Below, piece after piece: positions 1-6,580 of a DNA stretch of 9,796 nt. The notes beneath the pieces are model-generated. The model was not told the origin of the DNA, ran no database searches, and saw only the letters and a program-made list of their open reading frames with translations. The translations under genes and the position numbers were made by a program. Position 1 is the first letter of the stretch, and every line of letters begins with the position of its first letter. The DNA is from a bacterium (GTDB lineage: Bacteria; Actinomycetota; Actinomycetes; Actinomycetales; Actinomycetaceae): NCBI GenBank assembly GCA_030544165.1, contig JAUNRP010000003.1, positions 11,517 to 21,312 on the forward strand, in the 5' to 3' direction.

Positions 1-225
1 GACCCGATCGTGCTCGGAGTGGTGCTCATCATCTCCCTGATGATCGGCCTGCTCACGCCGCCGGTGGGCACGGTGTTGTTCGTGACCGCCGCGGTGGCCA
101 GGGTCCCGATCGGCGAGGTCTTCCGCGGATGCCTGCCCTTCATCGTTCCGCTACTCATCGTGGTCCTCATCGCCGTGTTCTTCCCCGGATTCGTGATGTG
201 GTTCCCCGGCATGCTCGGTCTCTGA
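1..225 (+). CDS. dctM: TRAP transporter large permease, C-terminal end (partial)
   Basis: This is the last 74 codons of a reading frame that is open from base 1, so the gene starts outside the window. The protein end is almost wholly hydrophobic: a segment ending in LTPPVGTVLFVTAA, then a second long one (PFIVPLLIVVLIAVFFPG) and the closing WFPGMLGL. The TPPVG motif followed by a last helix and a short 'FP...P' tail is typical of the large 12-TM subunit (DctM) of TRAP transporters, which carries substrate across the inner membrane using a sodium or proton gradient. The next gene downstream encodes the matching DctP binding protein, which supports the call. The small subunit DctQ is not visible and would lie upstream or be fused to this subunit. 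Family assignment is firm; substrate is unknown. Confidence 0.9.
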   Translation, partial: DPIVLGVVLIISLMIGLLTPPVGTVLFVTAAVARVPIGEVFRGCLPFIVPLLIVVLIAVFFPGFVMWFPGMLGL

Positions 226-270
226 CCGGACCTTCCCTGTCCCCCACTACTGATTGAGGAAACCCTTCAG

Positions 271-288
271 GCGCCGCCCCCGCGGCGC
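271..288 (+). promoter_or_regulatory. Intercistronic stem-loop between dctM and dctP
   Basis: GCGCCGC (271-277) and GCGGCGC (282-288) form a perfect 7-base-pair GC stem with a CCCC loop. No T-tract follows, and the dctP ribosome site AAGGAG (294-299) begins only five bases after the stem. It is therefore unlikely to be a full terminator. By inference it may protect the 5' end of a processed dctP message, or partly attenuate, letting the binding protein be made in excess over the permease. A sigma factor promoter is not evident in the 86-base gap. Confidence 0.4.
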
Positions 289-311
289 ACCACAAGGAGA
301 GAGGTAGAGAT

Positions 312-1409
312 ATGAATGCACGACGTACCCGGCGTACCGCCTGGGTGAGCGCCCTGATCGTCCCGGCCATGTTCGTGGCCGGCTGTGGCGGAGGCGCCGA
401 TGATCCGGATCCCGCGCCCACCACCCCCGCAGGTGGCCAGACCTCGGCCCCCGCCGAAGGTGGCGAGACCACGGCCCCCGAGGCTGGCGGCGAGAGCTCC
501 CCCGTGGAGATCACGCTCGCCCACAGCTACAACGAGACCCAGCCCCAGCACCAGTGCGGTGCCGCCGTGATCAAGGAAGAGGCGGAGGCGGCGGGTGTGG
601 GCCTCACCATCGAGATCTTCCCCTCCTCACAGCTCGGTGGAGACGCCGACCGCATCGCCTCGGTGGCCTCCGGGGATATCGACATGGACATCCAGGGCGC
701 CTCGGCGCTCGGTGCTGTGTACGCGCCGATCTCGGTGCTGGACGCCGCCTATGCGTTCGACGGCCCCGAGCACCTCTCCGCGTTCATGGCGAGCGATGAG
801 GCCAAGCCGTTCATCGATGGCTTCGCCGAGGAGGCGGGCGTCTACACGCTCGGCGCATGGTCCGCCGGCGCGCGCCAGTTCACCGCGAACGATCCGATCC
901 GTAGCCCGGAGGACCTGCAGGGTCAGCGCATCCGGTTCCCCGGATCGCCCCAGTTCCTCATGAACGCCCGCGCGTTGGGCGCCACCGCCACCGAGGTGGC
1001 GTACGAGGAGCTCTACCTCGCGCTCCAGAACGGCACGGTGGACGGCCAGGAGAACCCGATCACCAACATCAAGGCCCAGAACCTCCCCGAGGTCCAGGAC
1101 TACATGAGCATGACCTCCCACCAGCTCAACACCAACCTCATCATCATGAGCTCGATGTGGAACGACCTCTCGGCCGAGCAGCAGGAGGCCCTGTCCGCCG
1201 CCGTCGACTCGGCGGTCCAGCGGGTGACCGAGTGCGTGGCCGAGGAGGAGCAGACCACGATCGACGAGTGGAAGGAAGCCGGACTGATCGAGATCATTGA
1301 GGACGTTGACGTGGACGCGTTCCGCGAGCAGGCCGTGAGCTACCTCGAGGGCGAGTTCACCGGCGAGTCCCTGGAGGCCTTCCAGGCGATCCGCGCCACC
1401 GCTCCCTGA
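312..1409 (+). CDS. dctP: TRAP transporter substrate-binding lipoprotein, DctP family
   Basis: 365 residues. A basic N-terminus (RRTRR), a hydrophobic core and the lipobox VAGC (Cys25) mark a lipoprotein anchored to the outer face of the membrane. Residues 26-66 form a low-complexity Gly/Ala/Pro/Thr/Glu linker. The binding fold begins near VEITLAHSYNE. Family hallmarks include FPSSQLGGDADRIASVASG, the QGQRIRFPGSP segment (an Arg here usually salt-bridges the substrate carboxylate) and the signature EELYLALQNGTVDGQENP. It delivers a solute, usually an organic acid, to the DctM permease encoded just upstream. The start is supported by AAGGAG at 294-299. The order permease then binding protein is the reverse of the common dctP-dctQ-dctM order. 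The gene ends 10 bases before the hydrolase gene, so the two are probably co-transcribed. Substrate cannot be read from sequence. Confidence 0.93.
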   Translation: MNARRTRRTAWVSALIVPAMFVAGCGGGADDPDPAPTTPAGGQTSAPAEGGETTAPEAGGESSPVEITLAHSYNETQPQHQCGAAVIKEEAEAAGVGLTIEIFPSSQLGGDADRIASVASGDIDMDIQGASALGAVYAPISVLDAAYAFDGPEHLSAFMASDEAKPFIDGFAEEAGVYTLGAWSAGARQFTANDPIRSPEDLQGQRIRFPGSPQFLMNARALGATATEVAYEELYLALQNGTVDGQENPITNIKAQNLPEVQDYMSMTSHQLNTNLIIMSSMWNDLSAEQQEALSAAVDSAVQRVTECVAEEEQTTIDEWKEAGLIEIIEDVDVDAFREQAVSYLEGEFTGESLEAFQAIRATAP

Positions 1410-1419
1410 TCCCCGGGAG

Positions 1420-2394
1420 ATGAGCCTCGTCCCCACCCTCACGGGGCCGGTTCCGGGAGCTGACCTGGGCGTCACTCTCCTCCACGAGCACCTGTTCGTG
1501 GGCCACCCGGAACTGGATCTCAACCTCCCCCACCCCGAGTGGGATGAGGAGAGGGTGATGGATGAGGCGACCCGGGGCCTTGGCGGCCTCGCGGCCCTGG
1601 GCGTCCGGACGCTCGTGGACCTGACGGTGCCCGGACTCGGTCGAGACATCGACCGGGTCCGGGCCCTCGCATGTCAGAGCGAGGTTCGGATCGTGGCCGC
1701 CACCGGGTACTACACGGCGGACGTACTCCCCGCCTACTTCCACACCCACGGCCCGGGCGGGATCGTGGGCGGCGAGGACCCCCTCGAGCACCTGTTCCGC
1801 ACCGACCTCACGGTGGGGATCGCCGGAAGCAGCATCCGCGCCGCCGTCATCAAGGTGGTCTCGGACTCCCCTGGCTTCACCCCGGACGTGACGCGGGTGT
1901 GGCGCGCGGCCGCCGTTGCGCACGCGGAGACGGGCGCGCCGATCATGACCCACTCCCACGCCCCGAGCCGGGGCGGGCTCGAACAGCAGCGCGTGCTGGC
2001 CGGCCTGGGCGTTCCACTCGATCGGGTGGTGATCGGTCACGCCGGTGACTCGGATGACCTGGGCTACCTCCGGGAGCTGGCAGCAGGCGGATCGTTCCTC
2101 GGGTTCGACCGCTTCGGCATGGAGCACATAGCGCCGGACCAACAGCGCGTCCGCACCCTCCTCACCCTCCTCGAGGAGGGCCTGGCGGAGCAGATCGTCC
2201 TCTCCCACGATGCGGCCTTCTTCTCCCGCATCACGCCCCCCAGTTGGCGCCGCCGCGTGGTGCCCAACTGGCGCATGGACTTCCTCTTCGACGGCGTGCT
2301 CCCCCAGCTTCGCGCCGCAGGAGTCGATGAGGCCACCATCACCACGATGCTGGTGGACACCCCGCGCCGCATCCTCGCCGGCGAATCTGTGTGA
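1420..2394 (+). CDS. Phosphotriesterase/lactonase-like metal-dependent hydrolase
   Basis: 324 residues, the full length of the phosphotriesterase family in the amidohydrolase superfamily. All metal ligands of the binuclear TIM-barrel centre are visible: HxH at His22/His24 (LLHEHLF), the probable carboxylated bridging Lys145 (AAVIKVVS), His178 (IMTHSH), His207 (VIGHAGD) and Asp264 (LSHDAAF). Tyr97/Tyr98 (TGYYT) and the GFDRFG loop (228-233) resemble the lactonase-type members more than true organophosphate hydrolases, so lactone ring opening is the better guess; the natural substrate is unknown. No signal peptide is seen, so it acts in the cytosol. ATG 1420 is the only ATG or GTG start in this frame after the stop at 1336. 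It lies 10 bases after dctP, with GGGAG directly against the ATG, so translation coupling is likely. Context suggests it processes what the TRAP system imports. Confidence 0.9.
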   Translation: MSLVPTLTGPVPGADLGVTLLHEHLFVGHPELDLNLPHPEWDEERVMDEATRGLGGLAALGVRTLVDLTVPGLGRDIDRVRALACQSEVRIVAATGYYTADVLPAYFHTHGPGGIVGGEDPLEHLFRTDLTVGIAGSSIRAAVIKVVSDSPGFTPDVTRVWRAAAVAHAETGAPIMTHSHAPSRGGLEQQRVLAGLGVPLDRVVIGHAGDSDDLGYLRELAAGGSFLGFDRFGMEHIAPDQQRVRTLLTLLEEGLAEQIVLSHDAAFFSRITPPSWRRRVVPNWRMDFLFDGVLPQLRAAGVDEATITTMLVDTPRRILAGESV

Positions 2395-2437
2395 TCTCAG
2401 GACATGGCGGCCCTATGTCTCGGGAGATACAGGACAG

Positions 2438-2530
2438 AAATCGAGTGTGTGTTGAATTCATCGACTGCGAGGGTCCTGGGGCTCCAGAAGTGTCGCAATG
2501 GATGCACACATGTCTCAGTCGATGTGGGGG
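2438..2530 (+). repeat. Four-box symmetric repeat element, copy 1
   Basis: This stretch aligns without gaps to the reverse complement of 9607-9699, with 81 of 93 bases identical by hand count; the first 37 bases are identical. It holds four 11-base boxes: ATCGAGTGTGT (2440-2450) and ATCGACTGCGA (2460-2470) forward, then TCGCAATGGAT (2493-2503) and TCTCAGTCGAT (2513-2523) as complements. Box starts in each half are 20 bases apart and the two halves mirror around 2481.5. The outermost inverted repeat seen in copy 2 is degraded here (AGAAATCGA against TCGATGTGG). It fills most of the gap between the convergent hydrolase and small membrane protein genes. No transposase gene or clear target duplication is present. 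Confidence 0.85.
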
Positions 2531-2587
2531 TGTGGGTGGGCGAGGCCGGCGAAACGGGCGAGGCCCCCTCCCAGCCGCCGGATGAGC

Positions 2588-2899
2588 TCAGCGCCCCTGG
2601 CTCCCTCCCGGCGGGGCCTCGTCCACCGGGATGACCCGGCGATGCCGTGACTGCTGCTGCGCCTGCGGGCGCGGGTCCGGCCCGTAGAGCTCCTCCTCGC
2701 GCTCCGCGGCCCGGAAGTTCGCCCGGCGGATGCTCCCCGTCATCGCCTTGATGATCAGCCAGAGCGCCACGCCCAGGATCGCGAACATGATGAAGCCCTC
2801 GATCCCCGGCGAGACCACCCATGGATCCTCCAGATCGATCTCCGGGGTCGGGGAGGGCACATCGATGGCCAGGGTGGCAACGGCCGGGATCAACAGCAT
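2588..2899 (-). CDS. Small single-pass membrane protein, mca neighbour
   Basis: 103 residues if translation starts at ATG 2899, chosen because GGGGGAG (complement of 2909-2915) lies nine bases upstream; longer starts at 2917 or 2968 lack a comparable site. A short hydrophobic N-terminus (MLLIPAVATLAIDV) may be a signal-like segment. A Pro/Glu/Asp-rich stretch follows, then one clear membrane helix (GFIMFAILGVALWLIIKAM), then a basic patch (SIRRANFRAAER) and a hydrophilic tail rich in Gln, Arg and Pro. The positive-inside rule puts the tail in the cytosol. It lies downstream of mca in the same direction with a 116-base gap, the position held by the small membrane protein Rv1083 beside mca in Mycobacterium. 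Function is unknown; the family match rests on position and shape rather than a diagnostic motif. Confidence 0.8.
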   Translation of the reverse strand: MLLIPAVATLAIDVPSPTPEIDLEDPWVVSPGIEGFIMFAILGVALWLIIKAMTGSIRRANFRAAEREEELYGPDPRPQAQQQSRHRRVIPVDEAPPGGSQGR

Positions 2900-3015
2900 G
2901 GCCCCATTCTCCCCCATCGCACCACGAGCGGACGCCGAACGCACCGCGAGGCACCAACGGAACCGCACCCCCCGCCGTCGGGAAGCACCCCCAGCCCAGA
3001 CTCAGCCCCCAAGCG

Positions 3016-3885
3016 TTAGGCGGGCTCGCCGTCGTCGGGAATTCCCTCGAAGAGGGACTCCTCCAGCTCGCGGACGGGCACGGCGGAGTGGGCGAGTTCG
3101 AACTCCTCCCAGGGCCAGATGTCCCGCTCGAGCTCGCGGGGCATCATGAAGAACCAGCCGTCGGGGTCGATCTGGGTGGCGTGGGCGCGCAGGGCGTCAT
3201 CGCGTTGCGTGAAGAAATCGGCCACGTGGACGCGGGCGCGCACGGTGCGCTGGCGCCAGTCCTCGTCCCGGTCCGAGAGCCAGTCGGCGAACGGGGACTC
3301 GAGGCCGGCGCCCACCATGGCCTCGTGGAAGGCGGTGAGGCGGGGGCGGGAGAAGCTGACGTCGTAGTAGACCTTGGAGACCTCCCACGGCTCGCCCAGA
3401 TCGGGACGGTAGACGGGGTCCGCGGCGGCGTCCAGCGCGGCCATCGTGAGTGTGTGGGTCATGATGTGGTCCGGGTGCGGGTAGCCGCCCTCCTCGTTGT
3501 AGGTGACCACCACGTGGGGCCGGAACTCGCGGAACTGGGCCACGAGCGCGGGGGTGGTCTCCTCGAGCGGGAGGGTGGCGAACGAACCCTCCGGGAGCGG
3601 CGGGAGCGGGTCACCCTGCGGGAGGCCGGAGTCCTCGAACCCGAGCCACACGTGCTCCACGCCGAGCGCGGCGGCGGCCAGCGCCATCTCCTCGCGGCGC
3701 ACGTCCCGCAGGCGCGCGGGCAACGTCTCATCGGCCGTGAGCTTGGGGTTCAGCACGTCCCCCCGCTCACCCCCGGTGCAGGTGACGATCCGCACCCGGT
3801 GGCCCTCGGAGACGTACCGGGCGGCCATGCCGGCGCCCTTGGAGGACTCGTCGTCCGGGTGGGCGTGGACTGAGAGCAGGCGCAT
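3016..3885 (-). CDS. mca: Mycothiol S-conjugate amidase Mca
   Basis: 289 residues from ATG 3885, the start that places the catalytic motif at the N-terminus as in the family (MRLLSVHAHPDDE); GGAGA lies just upstream (complement of 3889-3893). A longer frame to 3978 would overlap the divergent DUF4307 gene. LmbE/PIG-L zinc-dependent deacetylase fold: zinc ligands His9 and Asp12 (AHPDDE) with His140 (YPHPDH), and Asp11 as probable general base. VTCTGGERGD, NEEGGYPHPDH and the C-terminal FFMMPRELERDIWPWEEFEL match Mca rather than the shorter MshB deacetylase. Mca cleaves mycothiol S-conjugates of electrophiles and antibiotics to a mercapturic acid, which is exported, and glucosaminyl-inositol, which is recycled. 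Its presence implies that the organism makes mycothiol. It diverges from DUF4307-greA, a conserved actinobacterial arrangement. Confidence 0.95.
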   Translation of the reverse strand: MRLLSVHAHPDDESSKGAGMAARYVSEGHRVRIVTCTGGERGDVLNPKLTADETLPARLRDVRREEMALAAAALGVEHVWLGFEDSGLPQGDPLPPLPEGSFATLPLEETTPALVAQFREFRPHVVVTYNEEGGYPHPDHIMTHTLTMAALDAAADPVYRPDLGEPWEVSKVYYDVSFSRPRLTAFHEAMVGAGLESPFADWLSDRDEDWRQRTVRARVHVADFFTQRDDALRAHATQIDPDGWFFMMPRELERDIWPWEEFELAHSAVPVRELEESLFEGIPDDGEPA

Positions 3886-3915
3886 GGGTCTCCGATCGCG
3901 ATTGCGGCGGTTGTC

Positions 3916-3945
3916 ATTATCGGCGCAGCGCCCGTGAGAGTCCAA
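3916..3945 (-). promoter_or_regulatory. Probable sigma-70-type promoter of mca
   Basis: Read on the - strand, TTGGAC (complement of 3940-3945) and GATAAT (complement of 3916-3921) are separated by 18 bases. Both are close to the TTGACA/TATAAT consensus. The -10 box ends 30 bases before the mca ATG, giving a leader of roughly 20-25 bases. The 91-base gap between the divergent starts must also hold the promoter for DUF4307, for which no convincing pair was found. Confidence 0.6.
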
Positions 3946-3976
3946 ACAGCCTGTCCACACCTGCGAGAATGGGGCC

Positions 3977-4381
3977 ATGACCGAGCTCTCCGACGCCGAG
4001 TACCTGCGCGCCCGCTACGGGGCGCCGCCGCAGGACCGCCGCACGGTGGTGATCGCGGCCGTGACCCTGCTGGCGATCGGGGTGGCGTGGTTGGTGTGGT
4101 CCATGATCGCGATGGGCCGCCCCACCGCCACCGCGGAGGCCCAGGCCATGGAGGTGCTCTCCGATTCCGAGCTGCAGGTCACCTACAACCTCACCGCCCC
4201 CGTGGGATCCACCGTGACCTGCACGGTCACAGCGGTGAACGATGCGCACACGGAGGTGGGCGTCCGCCAGGTCACCGTGGGGCCCACCCAGGCGGAGTCC
4301 ACCGCCGTCACCACCACCGTTGCCACCATCCAGCCGGCCACCGGCGCGCTCGTGGAGGAGTGCTTCTTCGTGCAGCAGTAG
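3977..4381 (+). CDS. DUF4307 family membrane protein
   Basis: 134 residues. A short cytosolic N-terminus carries LRARYGAP, the RYG motif usual in this family. One membrane helix follows (about 22-46, VVIAAVTLLAIGVAWLVWSMIAM), then an extracytoplasmic beta-rich domain of about 85 residues. That domain has two cysteines, Cys82 (STVTCTVTA) and Cys129 (VEECFFVQ), which could form a disulfide. The family is restricted mainly to Actinobacteria and its function is not established. It lies between mca (divergent) and greA (downstream, same strand, 79-base gap), the same position as Rv1081c in M. tuberculosis. ATG 3977 is the natural start; only a weak GGGG precedes it. Confidence 0.88.
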   Translation: MTELSDAEYLRARYGAPPQDRRTVVIAAVTLLAIGVAWLVWSMIAMGRPTATAEAQAMEVLSDSELQVTYNLTAPVGSTVTCTVTAVNDAHTEVGVRQVTVGPTQAESTAVTTTVATIQPATGALVEECFFVQQ

Positions 4382-4395
4382 ACCTCTGCTACACT
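4367..4395 (+). promoter_or_regulatory. Candidate promoter upstream of greA
   Basis: TACACT at 4390-4395 is a good -10 hexamer just after the DUF4307 stop. The matching -35 position (about 4367-4372, TTCGTG, 17-base spacer) is weak, so the call rests mainly on the -10. A start near 4402 would give a leader of about 60 bases containing the hairpin at 4409-4431. Confidence 0.45.
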
Positions 4396-4408
4396 TGTCT
4401 CTCTCACC

Positions 4409-4435
4409 CCGGGTCCACACGATGGGCCCGGTTTT
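4409..4435 (+). terminator. Hairpin plus T-tract in the greA leader
   Basis: CCGGGTCC (4409-4416) pairs with GGGCCCGG (4424-4431) over eight positions with one G-U pair and a seven-base loop, and TTTT follows directly (4432-4435). This has the form of an intrinsic terminator. It lies downstream of a TACACT -10 box and 25 bases before the greA start, so it could end DUF4307 transcripts, attenuate greA, or yield a short leader RNA. It does not overlap the greA ribosome site (4450-4455). Confidence 0.6.
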
Positions 4436-4460
4436 CATTATGCCTATGGAAGGAGTTGAC

Positions 4461-4943
4461 GTGGCAGAGACGTGGTTGACGCAGGAGGCGTACGACCGGC
4501 TCAGTGCTGAGCTGGAGCACCTCACCACCGAGGGGCGTACCCGAATTGCGGCCCAGATCGACGCCGCGCGCGAAGAGGGCGATCTGAAGGAGAACGGCGG
4601 CTACCACGCTGCCCGCGAGGAGCAGGCGAAGCAGGAGGGCCGGATCGCCCAGCTCACCGAGCTCCTCCGCCACGCCAAGATCGGCGAGGCTCCCCCGGAT
4701 GACGGGATCGTGGAGCCGGGGATGGTGGTCAAGGCCAATCTCGCGGGTTCGAAGATCACGTTCCTCGTCGGTTCGCGCGAGGCGGCCGAGGGCCTGGACA
4801 TCGAGGTGTACTCGGAGTCCTCCCCGCTCGGGAAGTCGATCCTCGGCAAGTCCGCGGGAGAGACCACCACCTTCACCGCGCCGAACGGCAAGGAGTTCGA
4901 GGTGGAGATCCTCGAGGTCACCCCCTTCGACGCCTCCAAGTAG
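4461..4943 (+). CDS. greA: Transcription elongation factor GreA
   Basis: 160 residues from GTG 4461, the usual GreA length. The start is fixed by AAGGAG (4450-4455) five bases upstream; in-frame ATGs at 4440 and 4446 lack such a site. The N-terminal coiled coil carries EEGDLKENGGYHAAREEQ, with the acidic tip residues Asp41 and Glu44 that reach through the RNA polymerase secondary channel and coordinate the catalytic magnesium for transcript cleavage. The C-terminal FKBP-like domain (about 84-160) binds polymerase and includes SPLGKSILGKSAGE, a highly conserved GreA segment. GreA rescues backtracked elongation complexes in the cytosol. It follows DUF4307 on the same strand and is bounded downstream by a strong hairpin. 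Confidence 0.96.
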   Translation: MAETWLTQEAYDRLSAELEHLTTEGRTRIAAQIDAAREEGDLKENGGYHAAREEQAKQEGRIAQLTELLRHAKIGEAPPDDGIVEPGMVVKANLAGSKITFLVGSREAAEGLDIEVYSESSPLGKSILGKSAGETTTFTAPNGKEFEVEILEVTPFDASK

Positions 4944-4952
4944 TCCACTCAC

Positions 4953-4995
4953 ACGGAAGCGGTGGGCCGGGTTGGCCCGGCCCCCCCGCTTCCGT
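4953..4995. terminator. Strong bidirectional hairpin between greA and the AI-2E-family gene
   Basis: ACGGAAGCGG (4953-4962) pairs perfectly with CCGCTTCCGT (4986-4995), and inside it GGGCCGGG (4964-4971) pairs with CCCGGCCC (4976-4983) around a TTGG loop. Only a small bulge (T4963 against C4984-C4985) interrupts the 18-pair stem. It begins nine bases after the greA stop and ends 14 bases before the end of the convergent gene, so it probably serves both. There is no T-tract on either side, common for terminators in high-GC actinobacteria. Confidence 0.75.
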
Positions 4996-5009
4996 CTGTG
5001 CTGGGGGTG

Positions 5010-6482
5010 CTATTTCGACGACGACGGGGCCGGGGCTGGTCCGTCATCGTCCGAGTCCCGGACCCGGGCTGCCTCCTGGCGCTCGATCTCCTGGACCTCC
5101 TCCGGGGTGAGGACATCCGGGCGCACCGCGGCGGAGCCGGGGTTCTCATCCTCGCCCGTGACGTACTCGGTGGTGTCCTCATCCTCCGAATCGAGGGCGT
5201 AGCCGTAGGAGGCGAGGATCTGCTCGCGAAGCGTCCCCGGGGGTCCCCCGGGGCGGTTCGGATCGGTGGCGAGCCGCGGGTACTTGTCATGTCCCGAGAG
5301 GTAGAGCATGAAGGTGTTGGCGAACGCCATGAGGGGAACCGCGAACACGGCTCCGGTGATGCCCGCGATGAAGGTTCCCCCCGCCACCCCGAGGAGGACC
5401 GCCACGGGGTGCAGCGAGACGTTGGACCCCATGATGAGTGGCTGCAGCACGTTGGACTCGATCTGCTGGACGGCGAGCACCACCACCAGGAGGATCACCG
5501 CGGCGGTGAGCCCCTGGTCAACGAGTGCCACCAGGCACGCGATGGTCCCGGAGAGCACCGCTCCCACGATCGGGACGAACGAGAAGAGGAAGACCAGCAC
5601 GCCGATCGGGAGCCAGAGCTGGACCCCGAGGAAGAAGGCGCCACCCGCGATCCCGATGGCGTCGATGAGCGCCACCAGGACCTGGGCCTTCACATATCCC
5701 GAGAGCGTGACGTAGGAGCGGATCGAGGCCTCGTGGACCGTTCCGCGCCAGTTGCGCGGGAGGAGGCGGACGAACCAGACCCAGATCCGGCGCCCGTCCA
5801 TGAGGAAGAAGATCCCCATGAAGATGACCAGGAACACCCCTGCTCCGATGGAGACGATCGAGGAGGTGGCGGAGAACACGCCGGAGGCGAGCACGCTCGC
5901 GTTCTCCTGGATCGCCCGCTGGGCCTCGGCGAGCCAGGCGTTCAGTTGGTCCACGCTGATCCGGAGGGGCCCCTCCGAGAGCCAGTCGATCGCAGCCTCG
6001 AAGCCTGCGACAGCCTGGTCCTGCAGGCGCGTGAAACCCATCCCGATCGCACGGCCCGCGAAGGTGATGAGGGCTACCACCGCGCCCACGAACACGAGGA
6101 TCGTGGTGATCGCCGCCAGCACACGTGGGAACTTCAGGGTGTTCCGGAAGAACCTCGCCAGTGGCTCGAGCGCCACGGTGAGGAAGACCGCGATGATCGT
6201 GGGGATGATGATCTGGCTGAGCTGGATCACCAGGAACACCGCGGCCACCGCCACCAGGATGATCACGAGGGAACGCCAGGACCACGCCGCCATCACCCGG
6301 ATACTCCAGGGGACCTCGATCTCCGGGGCGTTCTTCACCCGCGCGATCTCGTGGATCTCCTGCTTGCCATGGGGCCGGGCCTGGGTGTGCTCCTCCTCGC
6401 GGCCGCGAGTGAGGTTCTCCATCCTTCCGCGAAGGTTGACGCGTTCGACTTGCTCCCGAATCCGCCGGGACATTGGTGACAT
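5010..6482 (-). CDS. AI-2E/PerM family membrane transporter
   Basis: 490 residues. A charged cytosolic N-terminus (1-60) is followed by about eight membrane segments: roughly 66-90, 92-107, 121-143, 206-228, 266-286, 288-312, 315-338 and 357-395. Family marks are GIFFLMDGRRIW (223-234), GYVKAQVLVALIDAIGI (262-278), FVPIVGAVLSGTIA (302-315) and the signature QQIESNVLQPLIMGSNVSLHP (339-359). The soluble loop between TM3 and TM4 (about 145-205) is also typical. Residues 400-490 form an acidic Pro/Glu/Asp-rich tail, unusually long for the family. Members are implicated in autoinducer-2 export (TqsA) or sodium/proton antiport in different bacteria; which applies here cannot be told. ATG 6482 is used, though ATG 6473 is possible; neither has a strong ribosome site. 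It diverges from msrA. Confidence 0.9.
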   Translation of the reverse strand: MSPMSRRIREQVERVNLRGRMENLTRGREEEHTQARPHGKQEIHEIARVKNAPEIEVPWSIRVMAAWSWRSLVIILVAVAAVFLVIQLSQIIIPTIIAVFLTVALEPLARFFRNTLKFPRVLAAITTILVFVGAVVALITFAGRAIGMGFTRLQDQAVAGFEAAIDWLSEGPLRISVDQLNAWLAEAQRAIQENASVLASGVFSATSSIVSIGAGVFLVIFMGIFFLMDGRRIWVWFVRLLPRNWRGTVHEASIRSYVTLSGYVKAQVLVALIDAIGIAGGAFFLGVQLWLPIGVLVFLFSFVPIVGAVLSGTIACLVALVDQGLTAAVILLVVVLAVQQIESNVLQPLIMGSNVSLHPVAVLLGVAGGTFIAGITGAVFAVPLMAFANTFMLYLSGHDKYPRLATDPNRPGGPPGTLREQILASYGYALDSEDEDTTEYVTGEDENPGSAAVRPDVLTPEEVQEIERQEAARVRDSDDDGPAPAPSSSK

Positions 6483-6580
6483 GGGCTCTCAGTTCTCACG
6501 CATCGATGGATCGTGGCATTGTTGGGTCCTACCAGCCTAGTTTCCCGGATTCACTCCGGCCACCATGCGGAGGAGCGATC

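Noticed and set aside
627..1649. A 340-codon open frame on the - strand across dctP and the hydrolase start
   Set aside because: It spans the boundary of two well-supported genes, has low-complexity Arg/Gly/Val composition and no ribosome site worth noting.
2401..2436. Hairpins after the hydrolase stop (GACAT/ATGTC and TGTCTC/GAGATACA)
   Set aside because: The stems are five or six pairs with bulges and no T-tract, too weak to call a terminator.
2438..2530. CRISPR array or iteron origin suggested by regularly spaced boxes
   Set aside because: There are only four boxes, two inverted, spaced by 9 and 22 bases and identical in layout in two distant places; there are no unique spacers, cas genes, or replication genes.
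2821..3873. A 350-codon open frame on the + strand opposite mca
   Set aside because: It is an antisense shadow of mca, whose catalytic motifs are clear; composition is Gly/Arg/Val/His-rich without recognisable domains.
3886..3978. N-terminal extension of Mca from an upstream start at 3978
   Set aside because: It would add 31 polar residues before the conserved start, overlap the DUF4307 start and cover the promoter; ATG 3885 fits the family.
4962..6479. A 505-codon open frame on the + strand opposite the AI-2E-family gene
   Set aside because: It mirrors the codon structure of the real gene on the other strand, is full of Glu/Asp/His/Arg runs with no fold, and lacks a family match; it is a by-product of high GC at third positions.
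6483..6580. Promoters for the divergent AI-2E-family gene and msrA
   Set aside because: Several partial matches exist (for example TAGTTT and GGGAAA), but none has a proper partner at the right spacing, so no site is claimed.
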